A stretch of DNA of 38,677 nt from Candidatus Woesearchaeota archaeon (GTDB taxonomy: Archaea > Nanobdellota > Nanobdellia > Woesearchaeales > WJKL01): NCBI GenBank assembly GCA_018221125.1, contig JAAOYC010000057.1, forward strand, positions 1 to 38,677, in the 5' to 3' direction. How positions within the stretch are numbered: the stretch's first letter is position 1; each line of letters opens with the position of its first letter. A model generated the notes under the pieces. It did no database searches and was not told the origin of the DNA. It saw only the letters and a list, made by a program, of their open reading frames with translations. The translations under genes were made by a program, and so were the position numbers. Positions 24,988 to 33,232 of the stretch are shown here, one piece after another.

Positions 24988-25554
24988 ATGGCTATATTTG
25001 AAGAGGGTATAGAATTCCTTGAATCAATGGGAATAGCAGATGTCTTGCTGCCTTTTCTATTAATATTCACAATTATTTTTGCTATTCTGCAAAAATCAAA
25101 GCTGTTAGGAGAAAACAAAAAGAATTTCAATGTTATCATTGCTTTGATAATTGGATTAAGTGTTGTAATACCTCATGTTCTTGATACTTATCCTTCTGGT
25201 CTCGATGTTGTAGACATAATAAATGAGGTGCTTCCTCAAATTTCATTAGTGGCCATAGCATTTATCATGCTGCTTATACTGGCAGGAATTGTAGGGGCAA
25301 ATATCTCAGGAAGCTCATTTGCAGGATTTTTTGTTGTGCTCGCAGTCATAGCAGTAACAGCGATATTTGGTTCAGCACTTGGCTGGTGGGAATCAGCATG
25401 GTTTTATGATTTCTTTGGAGAAGAAGCAGTATCTCTCGTAGTTATGATACTTATATTTGGGTTGATAATCTGGTTTATAACAAGAGACGAATCAAAAGGA
25501 CAGAAGATTGGAGGAGCAATAAAAGACTTTTTTGATTTTATGGCAGGTAAATAA
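24988..25554 (+). CDS. tandem membrane protein paralogue 2
   Basis: 188 residues, about five hydrophobic segments. The start 'GIADVLLPFLLIFTIIFAI' followed by 'LQKSKLLGENKKNF' is nearly the same as in paralogue 1. The middle carries a Gly/Ala-rich helix ('MLLILAGIVGANISG') and the last segment ends in 'WFITRDESKG', parallel to 'YFITKTPGS' in paralogue 1. GAGGT before the ATG gives an internal ribosome binding site 14 bases after the previous stop. No catalytic motif. Probably a subunit of the same complex as its neighbours. Confidence 0.72.
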   Translation: MAIFEEGIEFLESMGIADVLLPFLLIFTIIFAILQKSKLLGENKKNFNVIIALIIGLSVVIPHVLDTYPSGLDVVDIINEVLPQISLVAIAFIMLLILAGIVGANISGSSFAGFFVVLAVIAVTAIFGSALGWWESAWFYDFFGEEAVSLVVMILIFGLIIWFITRDESKGQKIGGAIKDFFDFMAGK

Positions 25555-25556
25555 AC

Positions 25557-26132
25557 ATGGAAACATTTCTTGAACTCGGGGTTCTGAATTATTTTTCTAT
25601 AATATTTCCAGCATTATTGGTGTTTGTAATTGTCTTTGCTATATTAGAAAAGACAAAAATGCTTGGAGAAAGCAAATCAATCCATGCGATTGCAGCAATA
25701 TGTGCTGCATTCCTGGTGATGCTTTCAAAAGATATCCTATCCATAATCAGTTTTGGAGCTCCTTGGTTTGTGCTTGTTTTTGTTTTCCTTGTATTGCTTC
25801 TCATGATATATAGATTCATGGGAGCTTCAGAAGCAGACATTTCTTATGTTATTACAAAAGACAGGCCAATCCAGTGGACTATTTTTATAATAGCAATAAT
25901 CATAATTATTGCATCAATTTCTAATGTATATGGCCAGAGACTTCTAGAAAAAGCCCAAGGTGAGGGCTTGACTATAGAAGAATATAAAGAAAAGGAAGAA
26001 GCAGAAGGAAGAACATTTAGAGGAGAATTACATAATACTATTTTCAATGCAAAGATTTTGGGCATGATGCTGATGTTTCTTATAGCTGTCTTTACAATCT
26101 CATTATTATCAAGAGAGTCGATAGCCCACTAA
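25557..26132 (+). CDS. tandem membrane protein paralogue 3
   Basis: 191 residues. It is the most diverged copy: 'FPALLVFVIVFAILEKTKMLG' minus one residue still matches the N-terminal signature. It has four or five hydrophobic segments and one longer loop of ~35 charged residues ('TIEEYKEKEEAEGRTF') before the last helix, absent from the other two. It begins 2 bases after paralogue 2, so translation is coupled. It is convergent with the Pro-rich coiled-coil gene, with 2 bases between the stops. Confidence 0.7.
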   Translation: METFLELGVLNYFSIIFPALLVFVIVFAILEKTKMLGESKSIHAIAAICAAFLVMLSKDILSIISFGAPWFVLVFVFLVLLLMIYRFMGASEADISYVITKDRPIQWTIFIIAIIIIIASISNVYGQRLLEKAQGEGLTIEEYKEKEEAEGRTFRGELHNTIFNAKILGMMLMFLIAVFTISLLSRESIAH

Positions 26133-26134
26133 TC

Positions 26135-26830
26135 TTATTTCTTTTTTCCAGAAGAAGGCTTCATTTTTTTAGCAAGCCTGGAAAGTTCATTTACATTTGA
26201 AGTAAAAGTAGGAAGTACTTTTTTGAAAACCTGTTCCATTGCTTTTACATCAGTGCTCACTCCTTTGATTCCTTTGTCATACTCAGATACTTTGCTCAAA
26301 ACACCAGAATGCAGTGCTTCAAATCTTTCTTTCAAATCCTTGAATTTCTGCTCCATCTTGGCGATCCTAGATTCTGTTAATTCTTTCCATTCAATGATCT
26401 TGTCAACATTTTTCATTAGCTCTTCCCATTTCTCATCAATTATAGATTCTGCAACTTCTTCAATAGCTGTTTTATCAACAGCCGGTGCTGCTGCAGGCAT
26501 TGCAGGCGCATAAGCCGGCGGCATTGCAGGGGGAGGCATAGCTTCAGGAGGGGGCATTGGCTGTGATTCAGGAGCAGGTCCTCCAGGTGGTGCTGGTGGT
26601 GCTCCTTCTCCTACTCCTCCTTCTCCTCCTACGGCTCCTTTTATATCAGCCTGGCTCATAGCATCAAATATCTGTGAAGAACTGTAGCCTTCCTGCTGTA
26701 AAGTCTGAATAACCTGATCATTAGAAACTCCTTGCTGCCTCATCTCAATAACTCTATCAGTTGGTATCCCTTCTGGAGCAGCTGCGCCAGGTGCTGCTGG
26801 TTTCTTTTTCCCTAATCCAAATAAAGCCAT
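26135..26830 (-). CDS. Pro-rich coiled-coil protein, possible secretion accessory
   Basis: 231 residues in three parts. First, a short basic N-terminus (LGKKKP) and a small helical module 'QGVSNDQVIQTLQQEGYS' at about 33-50. Second, a Pro/Ala/Gly/Met-rich linker (~68-118) of PPP, PPG and APAMP units. Third, a ~110-residue coiled coil rich in Glu, Lys and Val, ending basic. The layout recalls accessory proteins of archaeal pili and archaella (FlaC/D/E-like), but I see no definite family match. The helical module resembles one in the cytoplasmic tail of the giant surface protein. GAGGG just before the ATG serves as the ribosome binding site. Confidence 0.65.
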   Translation of the reverse strand: MALFGLGKKKPAAPGAAAPEGIPTDRVIEMRQQGVSNDQVIQTLQQEGYSSSQIFDAMSQADIKGAVGGEGGVGEGAPPAPPGGPAPESQPMPPPEAMPPPAMPPAYAPAMPAAAPAVDKTAIEEVAESIIDEKWEELMKNVDKIIEWKELTESRIAKMEQKFKDLKERFEALHSGVLSKVSEYDKGIKGVSTDVKAMEQVFKKVLPTFTSNVNELSRLAKKMKPSSGKKK

Positions 26831-26881
26831 TTTATATCCCTCTTTTTCTGTTAATATCCTTTATAACATATATAAAGATTT

Positions 26882-27337
26882 CTATTTGCCTTTTTCCTCA
26901 AGCTTTTCTTCAACTATCTTTTCAACTTCTTCTCTTGTAGCAAAATTAACAGGTTCCCATAGATCAACATATTTCCTGATTACTTCAATATCCTCTTTTA
27001 CTGCAAAGCCTTTCAATGAATCTACAACCATGTCTGTTCTTACTTTCAGATCATTCAGCTCTTTCTTTATATCAAGAACATCAGAATCATTAGTCTTTAA
27101 TTCGCTGGCAACTCTTTTCCTTTCATTCAGCATATTCTTCTCAGTTACTTCAATCTTCCTGTTTAATTCAGTATATCTGCTTTCAAGAATCCTCAGCCTT
27201 CTCGCAACCTCATTGACCTGCCCAATAATAACAGCAACATCAGGCCCTGCCTCTTCTTTTTTCTTCCCAAACAGCCCACCAAGTTCAAATCCTTTTTTCT
27301 TATGAGCTTCTTGTCCTTGCATAGGCATTTCAGGCAT
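26882..27337 (-). CDS. coiled-coil protein, possible FlaC/FlaD-like accessory
   Basis: 151 residues. A basic, Gly-containing N-terminus ('ELGGLFGKKKEEA', similar to 'LFGLGKKKP' of the next gene) is followed by a long coiled coil (~35-120) and a C-terminal 'YVDLWEPVNFATREEVEKIVEEKL'. The tail ending in a Trp-Pro and acidic helix pattern is reminiscent of archaellum accessory proteins, but the match is weak. It lies 51 bases upstream of the Pro-rich coiled-coil gene on the same strand. TATA-like AGTATATTTT lies upstream. Cytoplasmic scaffold by inference. Confidence 0.62.
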   Translation of the reverse strand: MPEMPMQGQEAHKKKGFELGGLFGKKKEEAGPDVAVIIGQVNEVARRLRILESRYTELNRKIEVTEKNMLNERKRVASELKTNDSDVLDIKKELNDLKVRTDMVVDSLKGFAVKEDIEVIRKYVDLWEPVNFATREEVEKIVEEKLEEKGK

Positions 27338-27365
27338 TTTAAAGTAAAATATACTAAACTAATAT

Positions 27366-28385
27366 TTAAAGGTATATGATATCCTTATCAATTTCATGTT
27401 TATGTTTGATTACAATATCTATCTCAGCTTTATCAAAAATTAAATTACTTATGCCTAAAACTTTGCATGCTTCTAAATATAAAATAAAGAATTTTGCAGG
27501 CCCTAGTTTTTTTATCTTATTAAAAGTGTATTCAAACGTCTTCAATGGAACCTTTCCAAAATATAATTGTTGTCTATGCAAATAATGTTTAATTTTGCTA
27601 ATATTAATTTTATTCTTTCCTTTTTTATCCAAAAATATCTGAATATTCTGTTTGTTCTTAATCATATGCATAAATAAAATAAAATAACACATCATACCTC
27701 CTAAAAAATAAAAATTAGTATAATTAGAACTTACCCATGCAAGAATATCTTCTTTTGGTTTTTTGCTCTTAAGTAATTTCTTTTTAACAGTTAATAATTC
27801 TGCTTTAAATTTGTTAACATAAGAAATATAATCTAAATTAACATCTTTTTCTCTTGCAATCTTAGTTATTTTATGGGCATCTTCATCAAACAGATTGTCC
27901 CCTAATTTTGCATAAAACATCCTAAGATTTGCCAATCCATCTATTCTTAAGCTATGTAGTATCATGCTTAGTAAATTTTCTTCTTCTTTTTCAGAAACAA
28001 GATGTGAGTTATGCCATCTGCTGGCTATAACTCTATCATGCCAATGAGTTAATTCATGAATCAACATAGGATAAAAACCTTTAGGATCCTTAAAATAATA
28101 ATTTGCATTAAGATTCAAATAACATTTTTTCAATTTTGGATGTTTCCAATATCTAAACTGGCCGCCATAAGGAAAATCTTTCTTAGGTAGCAACCTAATC
28201 CCTACAACCATTCCTTCTTCAATAAATTCAGGATGAGATTTAAAAGCCTGATATAACTGGCTTTCTAAAACAGCTATTTTATTTTTACCAAAAGAACTCA
28301 ATAATTTTTTCTCGATTAATATAATTAATCTAAATCCAAGCCCTTTAAAGTTTCTATGCCTAAATGCCTCATCTCTAAACAACAT
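27366..28385 (-). CDS. HExxH putative zinc metallopeptidase
   Basis: 339 residues. 'YPMLIHELTHWHD' near residues 110-122 contains HELTH, the HExxH zinc-binding and catalytic motif, and a downstream 'EEENLL' could offer a third ligand. The rest is basic and rich in Lys, Ile and Leu, with one hydrophobic stretch near 225-245 ('FLGGMMCYFILFMHM'). I recognise no peptidase family. The AT content and Lys/Ile/Asn richness are higher than in the neighbours, which may mean a different history. It is divergent from the RHH-TadA operon and shares its AT-rich promoter region. Confidence 0.6.
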   Translation of the reverse strand: MLFRDEAFRHRNFKGLGFRLIILIEKKLLSSFGKNKIAVLESQLYQAFKSHPEFIEEGMVVGIRLLPKKDFPYGGQFRYWKHPKLKKCYLNLNANYYFKDPKGFYPMLIHELTHWHDRVIASRWHNSHLVSEKEEENLLSMILHSLRIDGLANLRMFYAKLGDNLFDEDAHKITKIAREKDVNLDYISYVNKFKAELLTVKKKLLKSKKPKEDILAWVSSNYTNFYFLGGMMCYFILFMHMIKNKQNIQIFLDKKGKNKINISKIKHYLHRQQLYFGKVPLKTFEYTFNKIKKLGPAKFFILYLEACKVLGISNLIFDKAEIDIVIKHKHEIDKDIIYL

Positions 28386-28448
28386 ATGTTATTATTTCAC
28401 ATACAGCTATTTAATTCTTACTAATTTAGATAGATTTATATACTAAAC

Positions 28449-28502
28449 ATATTATAAAATACATATAATATATGAAGTATTACAAAATATATTTTATAAT
28501 AT
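28449..28502. promoter_or_regulatory. 13-bp inverted repeat before the RHH gene, likely operator
   Basis: ATATTATAAAATA at 28449-28461 and TATTTTATAATAT at 28490-28502 are exact reverse complements separated by 28 bases; the right arm touches the ATG at 28504. The 12-base palindrome AAAATATATTTT at 28484-28495 overlaps the right arm. RHH proteins usually bind such symmetric sites in their own promoter, so autoregulation is likely. The AT-richness means some symmetry could arise by chance. Confidence 0.5.
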
Positions 28503-28503
28503 A

Positions 28504-28650
28504 ATGGCAAAGCGCCCAATCTCAGCAACAATTGATAAAGAACTGATTTCTTGGATAGAAAAAGAACTCAAAGATAAAAAAAAGTACAGAAATAAGTCTC
28601 ATCTAATTGAAACAGCTCTAGAGTTATTAAAGGAGGGAAAAAATGGCTGA
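28504..28650 (+). CDS. ribbon-helix-helix (CopG-type) regulator, 48 aa
   Basis: This encodes 48 residues. The short strand 'RPISATIDKELISWIE' and helices 'RNKSHLIETALELLKEG' fit the ribbon-helix-helix fold of CopG/NikR-N-type DNA-binding proteins, with a Lys-rich turn between helices. It overlaps the TadA-type ATPase gene by 8 bases in another frame. Its last codons contain GGAGGG, which is the ribosome binding site for the ATPase gene, so the two are translationally coupled. A 13-bp inverted repeat precedes it. It probably represses its own operon and perhaps the divergent HExxH gene. Confidence 0.82.
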   Translation: MAKRPISATIDKELISWIEKELKDKKKYRNKSHLIETALELLKEGKNG

Positions 28651-30916
28651 ACCATATTCATATGATTTAATCAGGGAGGGAGAAGAGGTTATACTTAGAA
28701 TAGACTGCGAAACCCTGGCTTATATTCCATCTATAGAAGACAATTCAACTGTAATGGCTAAAACCCTGGGCATTCTCATGGAAACCGGACCTGTAACTAA
28801 GATTGTTTTTGCCCAGAAAAGGGATTATGAATATGATTTCTATCAAACCCAGCTTTTGATGGAAATATCTCAGCTCTATAACAGGCTGGCAAAGCAAAAA
28901 GAATTATTCTCATATTATGGAACAGGCGCTGAATGTGAAAAATGGTTTTCTTCAAGATATGCAAAGATCCGCCTGCTGATCTTCAGGCTTCTGAAAGAGG
29001 ATCCATTGGGAGCATATGTCTCATTAAAAAGAGAATATAGAAGAGAAACGATTGAGTTTGAAAAAACAATTGACCAAAGATATCTGGAATGCCAGAAAAA
29101 ATACATGTCTTTGCTGGATTATTTGATAAAAGAGCTGGACAAGACAAGATTGATCACAATAGCAAGGCCTTATCTTCCAGGATATATTTTAGAAAAAAGA
29201 GCTGTCTATCGAAGAATCTTCAAGCCAACAATAAAGCCTGATTTCATGTTTACAAAATTAATGGCATCATATCCAGAAGACGGAGAAGATATGGCAGCCT
29301 ACACTCTGGAAAAGAAAAGCTCAGAAGTGACAATCTTCAAGCTTCCAGATAATGTCCAGTATCTTTATCATTTGATCCCTCCTGAATTCAGGCTTTCTGA
29401 GGAAAAATATGAAATCCTGGATCTAGCAAGAAAGATTATGGCAGAGCACAAGCCAAAAAAACAGGAATTTATTGACCCTGAAAGAATGCGGACAGTATTC
29501 TATAATGTGGGTTATGACTTGATTGAAGAACTTTCAAATTACAGAAATACAAGGCTAAAAGAAGATGAGATAGATGAACTCACAGAGATTCTTGTAAGAT
29601 ACACAGTTGGATTTGGATTGATAGAAGTTTTGCTGCAAGACAAAAAAATCCAGGATATCACAATAAACAGCCCAGTGGGCCAAACCCCGATGTTTTTGGT
29701 GCATGCTGATTATGGAGACTGCACAACCAATATTATCCCAACACCTCCTGAATCTGAATCCTGGGCTTCAAAACTTAGAATGATTTCTGGAAGACCTCTG
29801 GATGAGGCAAATCCTGTCTTAGATACAGAGATAACCATTCCTCAAGCAAGAGCAAGGATAGGAGTCATAGCTCCTCCATTAAATCCCTCTGGCCTGGCAT
29901 TTGCATTCAGGCGCCATCGTGACCAGCCATGGACACTTCCTTTGTTCATAAAAAACAGGATGATCAATCCATTAGCAGCAGGGCTTATGAGCTTTATTAT
30001 AGACGGAAACAGGACTATGCTTATTGCAGGAACAAGGTCTGCTGGAAAGTCCTCTTTCCTTGGTTCAATCCTTGTTGAAATCATGAGAAGATATAGAATC
30101 CTGACAATTGAAGATACGCTGGAACTTCCAACATCTGCATTAAGAAAGATGGGTTATAATATCCAGTCAATGAAAGTGCGCTCTGCATTAGCAAAAAAAG
30201 GGGCAGAAGTCTCTGCAACAGAAGGAATCCGTACATCTCTAAGAATGGGAGATTCTGCATTGATTATAGGAGAAGTAAGAAGCAAGGAAGCTCTTGCATT
30301 ATATGAAGCAATGAGAGTGGGTGCAATGGCCAATGTTGTAGCAGGAACAATCCATGGTGAAAGCCCTTATGGAGTATTTGACAGGGTTGTAAATGACTTA
30401 GGCGTCCCAAGAACTTCATTCAAGGCAACTGACTTGGTTGCTGTAGCAAATCCAATAAAAAGTGCAGATGGCATGCAGAGATGGAGAAGAATCACTCAGA
30501 TAACTGAAGTAAGAAAAGAATGGGAAAAAGACCCTCTTCTTGAAAATGGTTTTGTTGACTTGATGAAATATGATGCAAAAACAGACGAGCTTATTCCTTC
30601 AGATGAGCTTGTAAATGGAGAATCAGATATCCTAAAAGCAATTGCAGGAAATGTAAAAGAATGGGCTGGAAATTGGGATGCTGTATGGGATAATGTGACC
30701 CTAAGGGCAAAAACAAAAGAAACTCTTGTTAAATACAGTGAAAAAGCAAAAATGCCTGATTTGTTAGAAGCCCATTTTGTAGTTCTATCCAATGATATGT
30801 TCCATAAATTTTCAGAATCAGTCAGAAAAGAAGTTGGTTCCTTGGACAGCAAGAGGATATTCTTTAACTGGGACAACTGGCTGAAAAAAGAAATCAAAAA
30901 AATAAAGATTAAGTAA
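28643..30916 (+). CDS. TadA/FlaI-type secretion ATPase
   Basis: 757 residues, long for the family. A ~290-residue N-terminal region is followed by the type II/IV secretion ATPase core: Walker A 'GTRSAGKSS' near 463-471, the acidic 'LTIEDTLELP' Asp box, Walker B 'SALIIGEVRS' near 537-546, and His box 'GTIHGESPYG' near 567-576. It powers assembly of pili or secretion filaments at the cytoplasmic face. The C-terminal ~150 residues beyond the core are extra and helical. It overlaps the RHH gene by 8 bases and is followed 61 bases later by the TadC-type protein. No pilin, prepilin peptidase or FlaH is present in the window. Confidence 0.87.
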   Translation: MAEPYSYDLIREGEEVILRIDCETLAYIPSIEDNSTVMAKTLGILMETGPVTKIVFAQKRDYEYDFYQTQLLMEISQLYNRLAKQKELFSYYGTGAECEKWFSSRYAKIRLLIFRLLKEDPLGAYVSLKREYRRETIEFEKTIDQRYLECQKKYMSLLDYLIKELDKTRLITIARPYLPGYILEKRAVYRRIFKPTIKPDFMFTKLMASYPEDGEDMAAYTLEKKSSEVTIFKLPDNVQYLYHLIPPEFRLSEEKYEILDLARKIMAEHKPKKQEFIDPERMRTVFYNVGYDLIEELSNYRNTRLKEDEIDELTEILVRYTVGFGLIEVLLQDKKIQDITINSPVGQTPMFLVHADYGDCTTNIIPTPPESESWASKLRMISGRPLDEANPVLDTEITIPQARARIGVIAPPLNPSGLAFAFRRHRDQPWTLPLFIKNRMINPLAAGLMSFIIDGNRTMLIAGTRSAGKSSFLGSILVEIMRRYRILTIEDTLELPTSALRKMGYNIQSMKVRSALAKKGAEVSATEGIRTSLRMGDSALIIGEVRSKEALALYEAMRVGAMANVVAGTIHGESPYGVFDRVVNDLGVPRTSFKATDLVAVANPIKSADGMQRWRRITQITEVRKEWEKDPLLENGFVDLMKYDAKTDELIPSDELVNGESDILKAIAGNVKEWAGNWDAVWDNVTLRAKTKETLVKYSEKAKMPDLLEAHFVVLSNDMFHKFSESVRKEVGSLDSKRIFFNWDNWLKKEIKKIKIK

Positions 30917-30977
30917 AAAACCGATGGAGTTGGTGCCAAATTTACGAGCTAAAAAATAAAAAAGAGGAAATTTAAGC

Positions 30978-33164
30978 ATGCCGCCTCCTGAACCTCCTAA
31001 AATTGATGAATTATTAAAGAAATACAAGCAAAGAATAGGAAAAGAGCTGGACTTAACTCCTGAAGCAGCAGTTGCAAAGCCTACTTTCTCCCGCGAATAT
31101 AAGCAGTTCAAAAAAGAGTACCTCCCAAAAAGACTTTCATTCTATGAAAAAGCATGCAACATCAGCGGACGAATCCTTAAGCTGACTCCTGATAAAAAGA
31201 AAGCAGCATTGATGCAGGAAGATCTCAATACCTGCCATCTTAACATAACTCCAACAGGAGTTCTTTCATTTGCAGTTCTTGCCCCCCTATTGATTATCTT
31301 ACTTGGCTCTTTAATCTCATTCGCTATATTCGAAGCATTATTCTTTGTAGTATTCTTCTTGATAGTAGGGCTGGTTATTATATCACCTCTGATGAATATG
31401 CCCCGTTATTTGGCAAACAACTGGCGTATGAAAGCCTCAAACCAGATGGTTTTATGCATATTTTACATGGTAACCTATATGAGGCACACTTCTAACTTAG
31501 AACATGCGATAAACTTTGCAGCAGAACATTTGTCTCCTCCATTATCCCTTGACTTAAAAAAAATACTCTGGGATGTTGAAACTGAAAAATATGAATCAGT
31601 TAAAGAATCTTTAGATGAGTATTTAGAAACATGGAGAAAATATAATAAAGAATTCATAGAAGCGTTCCATCTGATTGAATCCTCTCTTTACGAGCCGTCT
31701 GAATCAAGAAGATTAAGCCTTTTGGACAAATCACTGGATGTAATCCTTACAGAAACATATGAAAAGATGCTTCATTATGCTCATAATCTTAAATCTCCAA
31801 TTACAATGCTGCACATGCTTGGAATAATCCTTCCGATTCTGGGGTTAGTGATACTCCCTCTTATTGTGAATTTCCTTGGAGAAGTTAAATGGTATCATAT
31901 AGCTACATTATATAATATTGTTCTTCCAATTGGAGTTCATTTTCTTGGAAAATCTATACTTTCGAAACGTCCAACAGGTTATGGAGATACAGATATCTCA
32001 GAAGAGAATCCTGAACTTAAAAAATACAGGAATGTTCTTATAAAGATAGGGGGATTCGAGCTTGCAATAAATCCTTTAGTTATCAGCATTGTCATAGGAG
32101 TGATCTTTTTCTTGATTGGAATGAGCCCATTGCTAATGCACTCCCTTGATATCCCTGATATCGGCTTCTTTGGAGTTGATGGATCAACACCTTGCGGCTA
32201 CAAATACTGTCTGTTAGAATACAGGCAAAGTTCTTCTGAACTAACACCTGACAAGATAGTGGGGCCTTATGGGATTGGCTCGGCTATTCTCTCTGTATTT
32301 GCTGTCCTGGGTATAAGCTTGTCTTTTGGGATCTACTATAAACTAAAATCAAAGAATGTGATAAAAATAAGAAACAAGGCTAAAAAACTTGAAGATGAAT
32401 TTGCATCTGCATTATTTCAGCTTGGAAACAGGCTTGGAGATGGCTTGCCAGCAGAGATTGCATTTGGCAGAGTCGCAGAAGTCATGAAAGATAGTGTTTC
32501 TGGAAGTTTCTTTGAAGTTGTAAGCTCAAACATAAGAAGGATGGGGATGTCTGTAGAACAGGCTATATTCAATCCTAAAACCGGCGCAATTGTTTACTTT
32601 CCTTCCAAGATGATAGACTCCTCAATGAAAGTCCTGATACAATCCATCAAAAAAGGCCCAAAAGTTGCTGCACAATCCCTGACCAACATTGCAAGATACA
32701 TAAAGGAGATCCACAAGGTAAATGAAAGATTAAGAGACCTTATGGCAGATATCATCTCTTCAATGAAAGCCCAGATATCATTCCTGACGCCGGCAATTGC
32801 AGGCATTGTTGTTGGAATTACTTCAATGGTTACAACTATCCTTGGAAAACTTGGAGGGCAGCTTGGAAAATTGGCAGAGACAGGAGAAGCAAGTGCAAGC
32901 CAGCTGAACTTGGTAAGCATGTTTGGAGACGGCATTCCAACATATTATTTCCAGTTGATAGTGGGACTCTATGTAGTGCAGATAGCCTATATCCTGACAA
33001 TAATCTCAAATGGGATAGAAAACGGCTCAGATAAACTAGCTGAAAGATATGCTCTGGGAAACAACCTGACCAGAAGCATTGCCCTATATGCCATAATAAC
33101 CTTGTCTGTCATGCTGCTGTTCAATATAATAGCAGGACAGATAATGCAAGTTACATTTGTATAG
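30978..33164 (+). CDS. TadC/FlaJ-type platform protein with two T2SSF domains
   Basis: 728 residues. A Pro/Lys-rich cytoplasmic N-terminus (~75 residues) is followed by about nine hydrophobic segments. Two cytoplasmic T2SSF-like regions are visible: the first after the initial pair of helices ('MASNQMVLCIFYMVTYMR..SNLEHAI') and the second near residues 475-590 ('LFQLGNRLGDGLPAEIAF'). Each is followed by a helix pair. A loop of ~40 residues around 395-430 has two Cys ('CGYKYC') and probably faces outward. It is the membrane anchor for the preceding ATPase; the pair defines a pilus or secretion machine. GAGG 10-15 bases before the ATG is the ribosome binding site. Confidence 0.85.
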   Translation: MPPPEPPKIDELLKKYKQRIGKELDLTPEAAVAKPTFSREYKQFKKEYLPKRLSFYEKACNISGRILKLTPDKKKAALMQEDLNTCHLNITPTGVLSFAVLAPLLIILLGSLISFAIFEALFFVVFFLIVGLVIISPLMNMPRYLANNWRMKASNQMVLCIFYMVTYMRHTSNLEHAINFAAEHLSPPLSLDLKKILWDVETEKYESVKESLDEYLETWRKYNKEFIEAFHLIESSLYEPSESRRLSLLDKSLDVILTETYEKMLHYAHNLKSPITMLHMLGIILPILGLVILPLIVNFLGEVKWYHIATLYNIVLPIGVHFLGKSILSKRPTGYGDTDISEENPELKKYRNVLIKIGGFELAINPLVISIVIGVIFFLIGMSPLLMHSLDIPDIGFFGVDGSTPCGYKYCLLEYRQSSSELTPDKIVGPYGIGSAILSVFAVLGISLSFGIYYKLKSKNVIKIRNKAKKLEDEFASALFQLGNRLGDGLPAEIAFGRVAEVMKDSVSGSFFEVVSSNIRRMGMSVEQAIFNPKTGAIVYFPSKMIDSSMKVLIQSIKKGPKVAAQSLTNIARYIKEIHKVNERLRDLMADIISSMKAQISFLTPAIAGIVVGITSMVTTILGKLGGQLGKLAETGEASASQLNLVSMFGDGIPTYYFQLIVGLYVVQIAYILTIISNGIENGSDKLAERYALGNNLTRSIALYAIITLSVMLLFNIIAGQIMQVTFV

Positions 33165-33202
33165 AATTCTAACCACTGGTCACTGGACATTGGGTCGCAG
33201 AG

Positions 33203-33211
33203 CTTATAAAG
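33203..33211 (+). promoter_or_regulatory. TATA box of the LAGLIDADG gene
   Basis: CTTATAAAG is centred about 26 bases before the ATG at 33233, so the endonuclease gene has its own promoter and a leaderless message. Confidence 0.5.
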
Positions 33212-33232
33212 AATAAAGTTTATTATAATTGT

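Noticed and set aside
28643-33164. A complete archaellum operon
   Set aside because: No FlaH, FlaF, FlaG or archaellin with a class III signal is present; only the ATPase and platform pair can be supported.
33165-33232. Integrated element using the tRNA 3' end as attachment site
   Set aside because: I found no second copy of the tRNA 3' end on the far side of the endonuclease gene and no integrase; a plain homing-endonuclease insertion is simpler.
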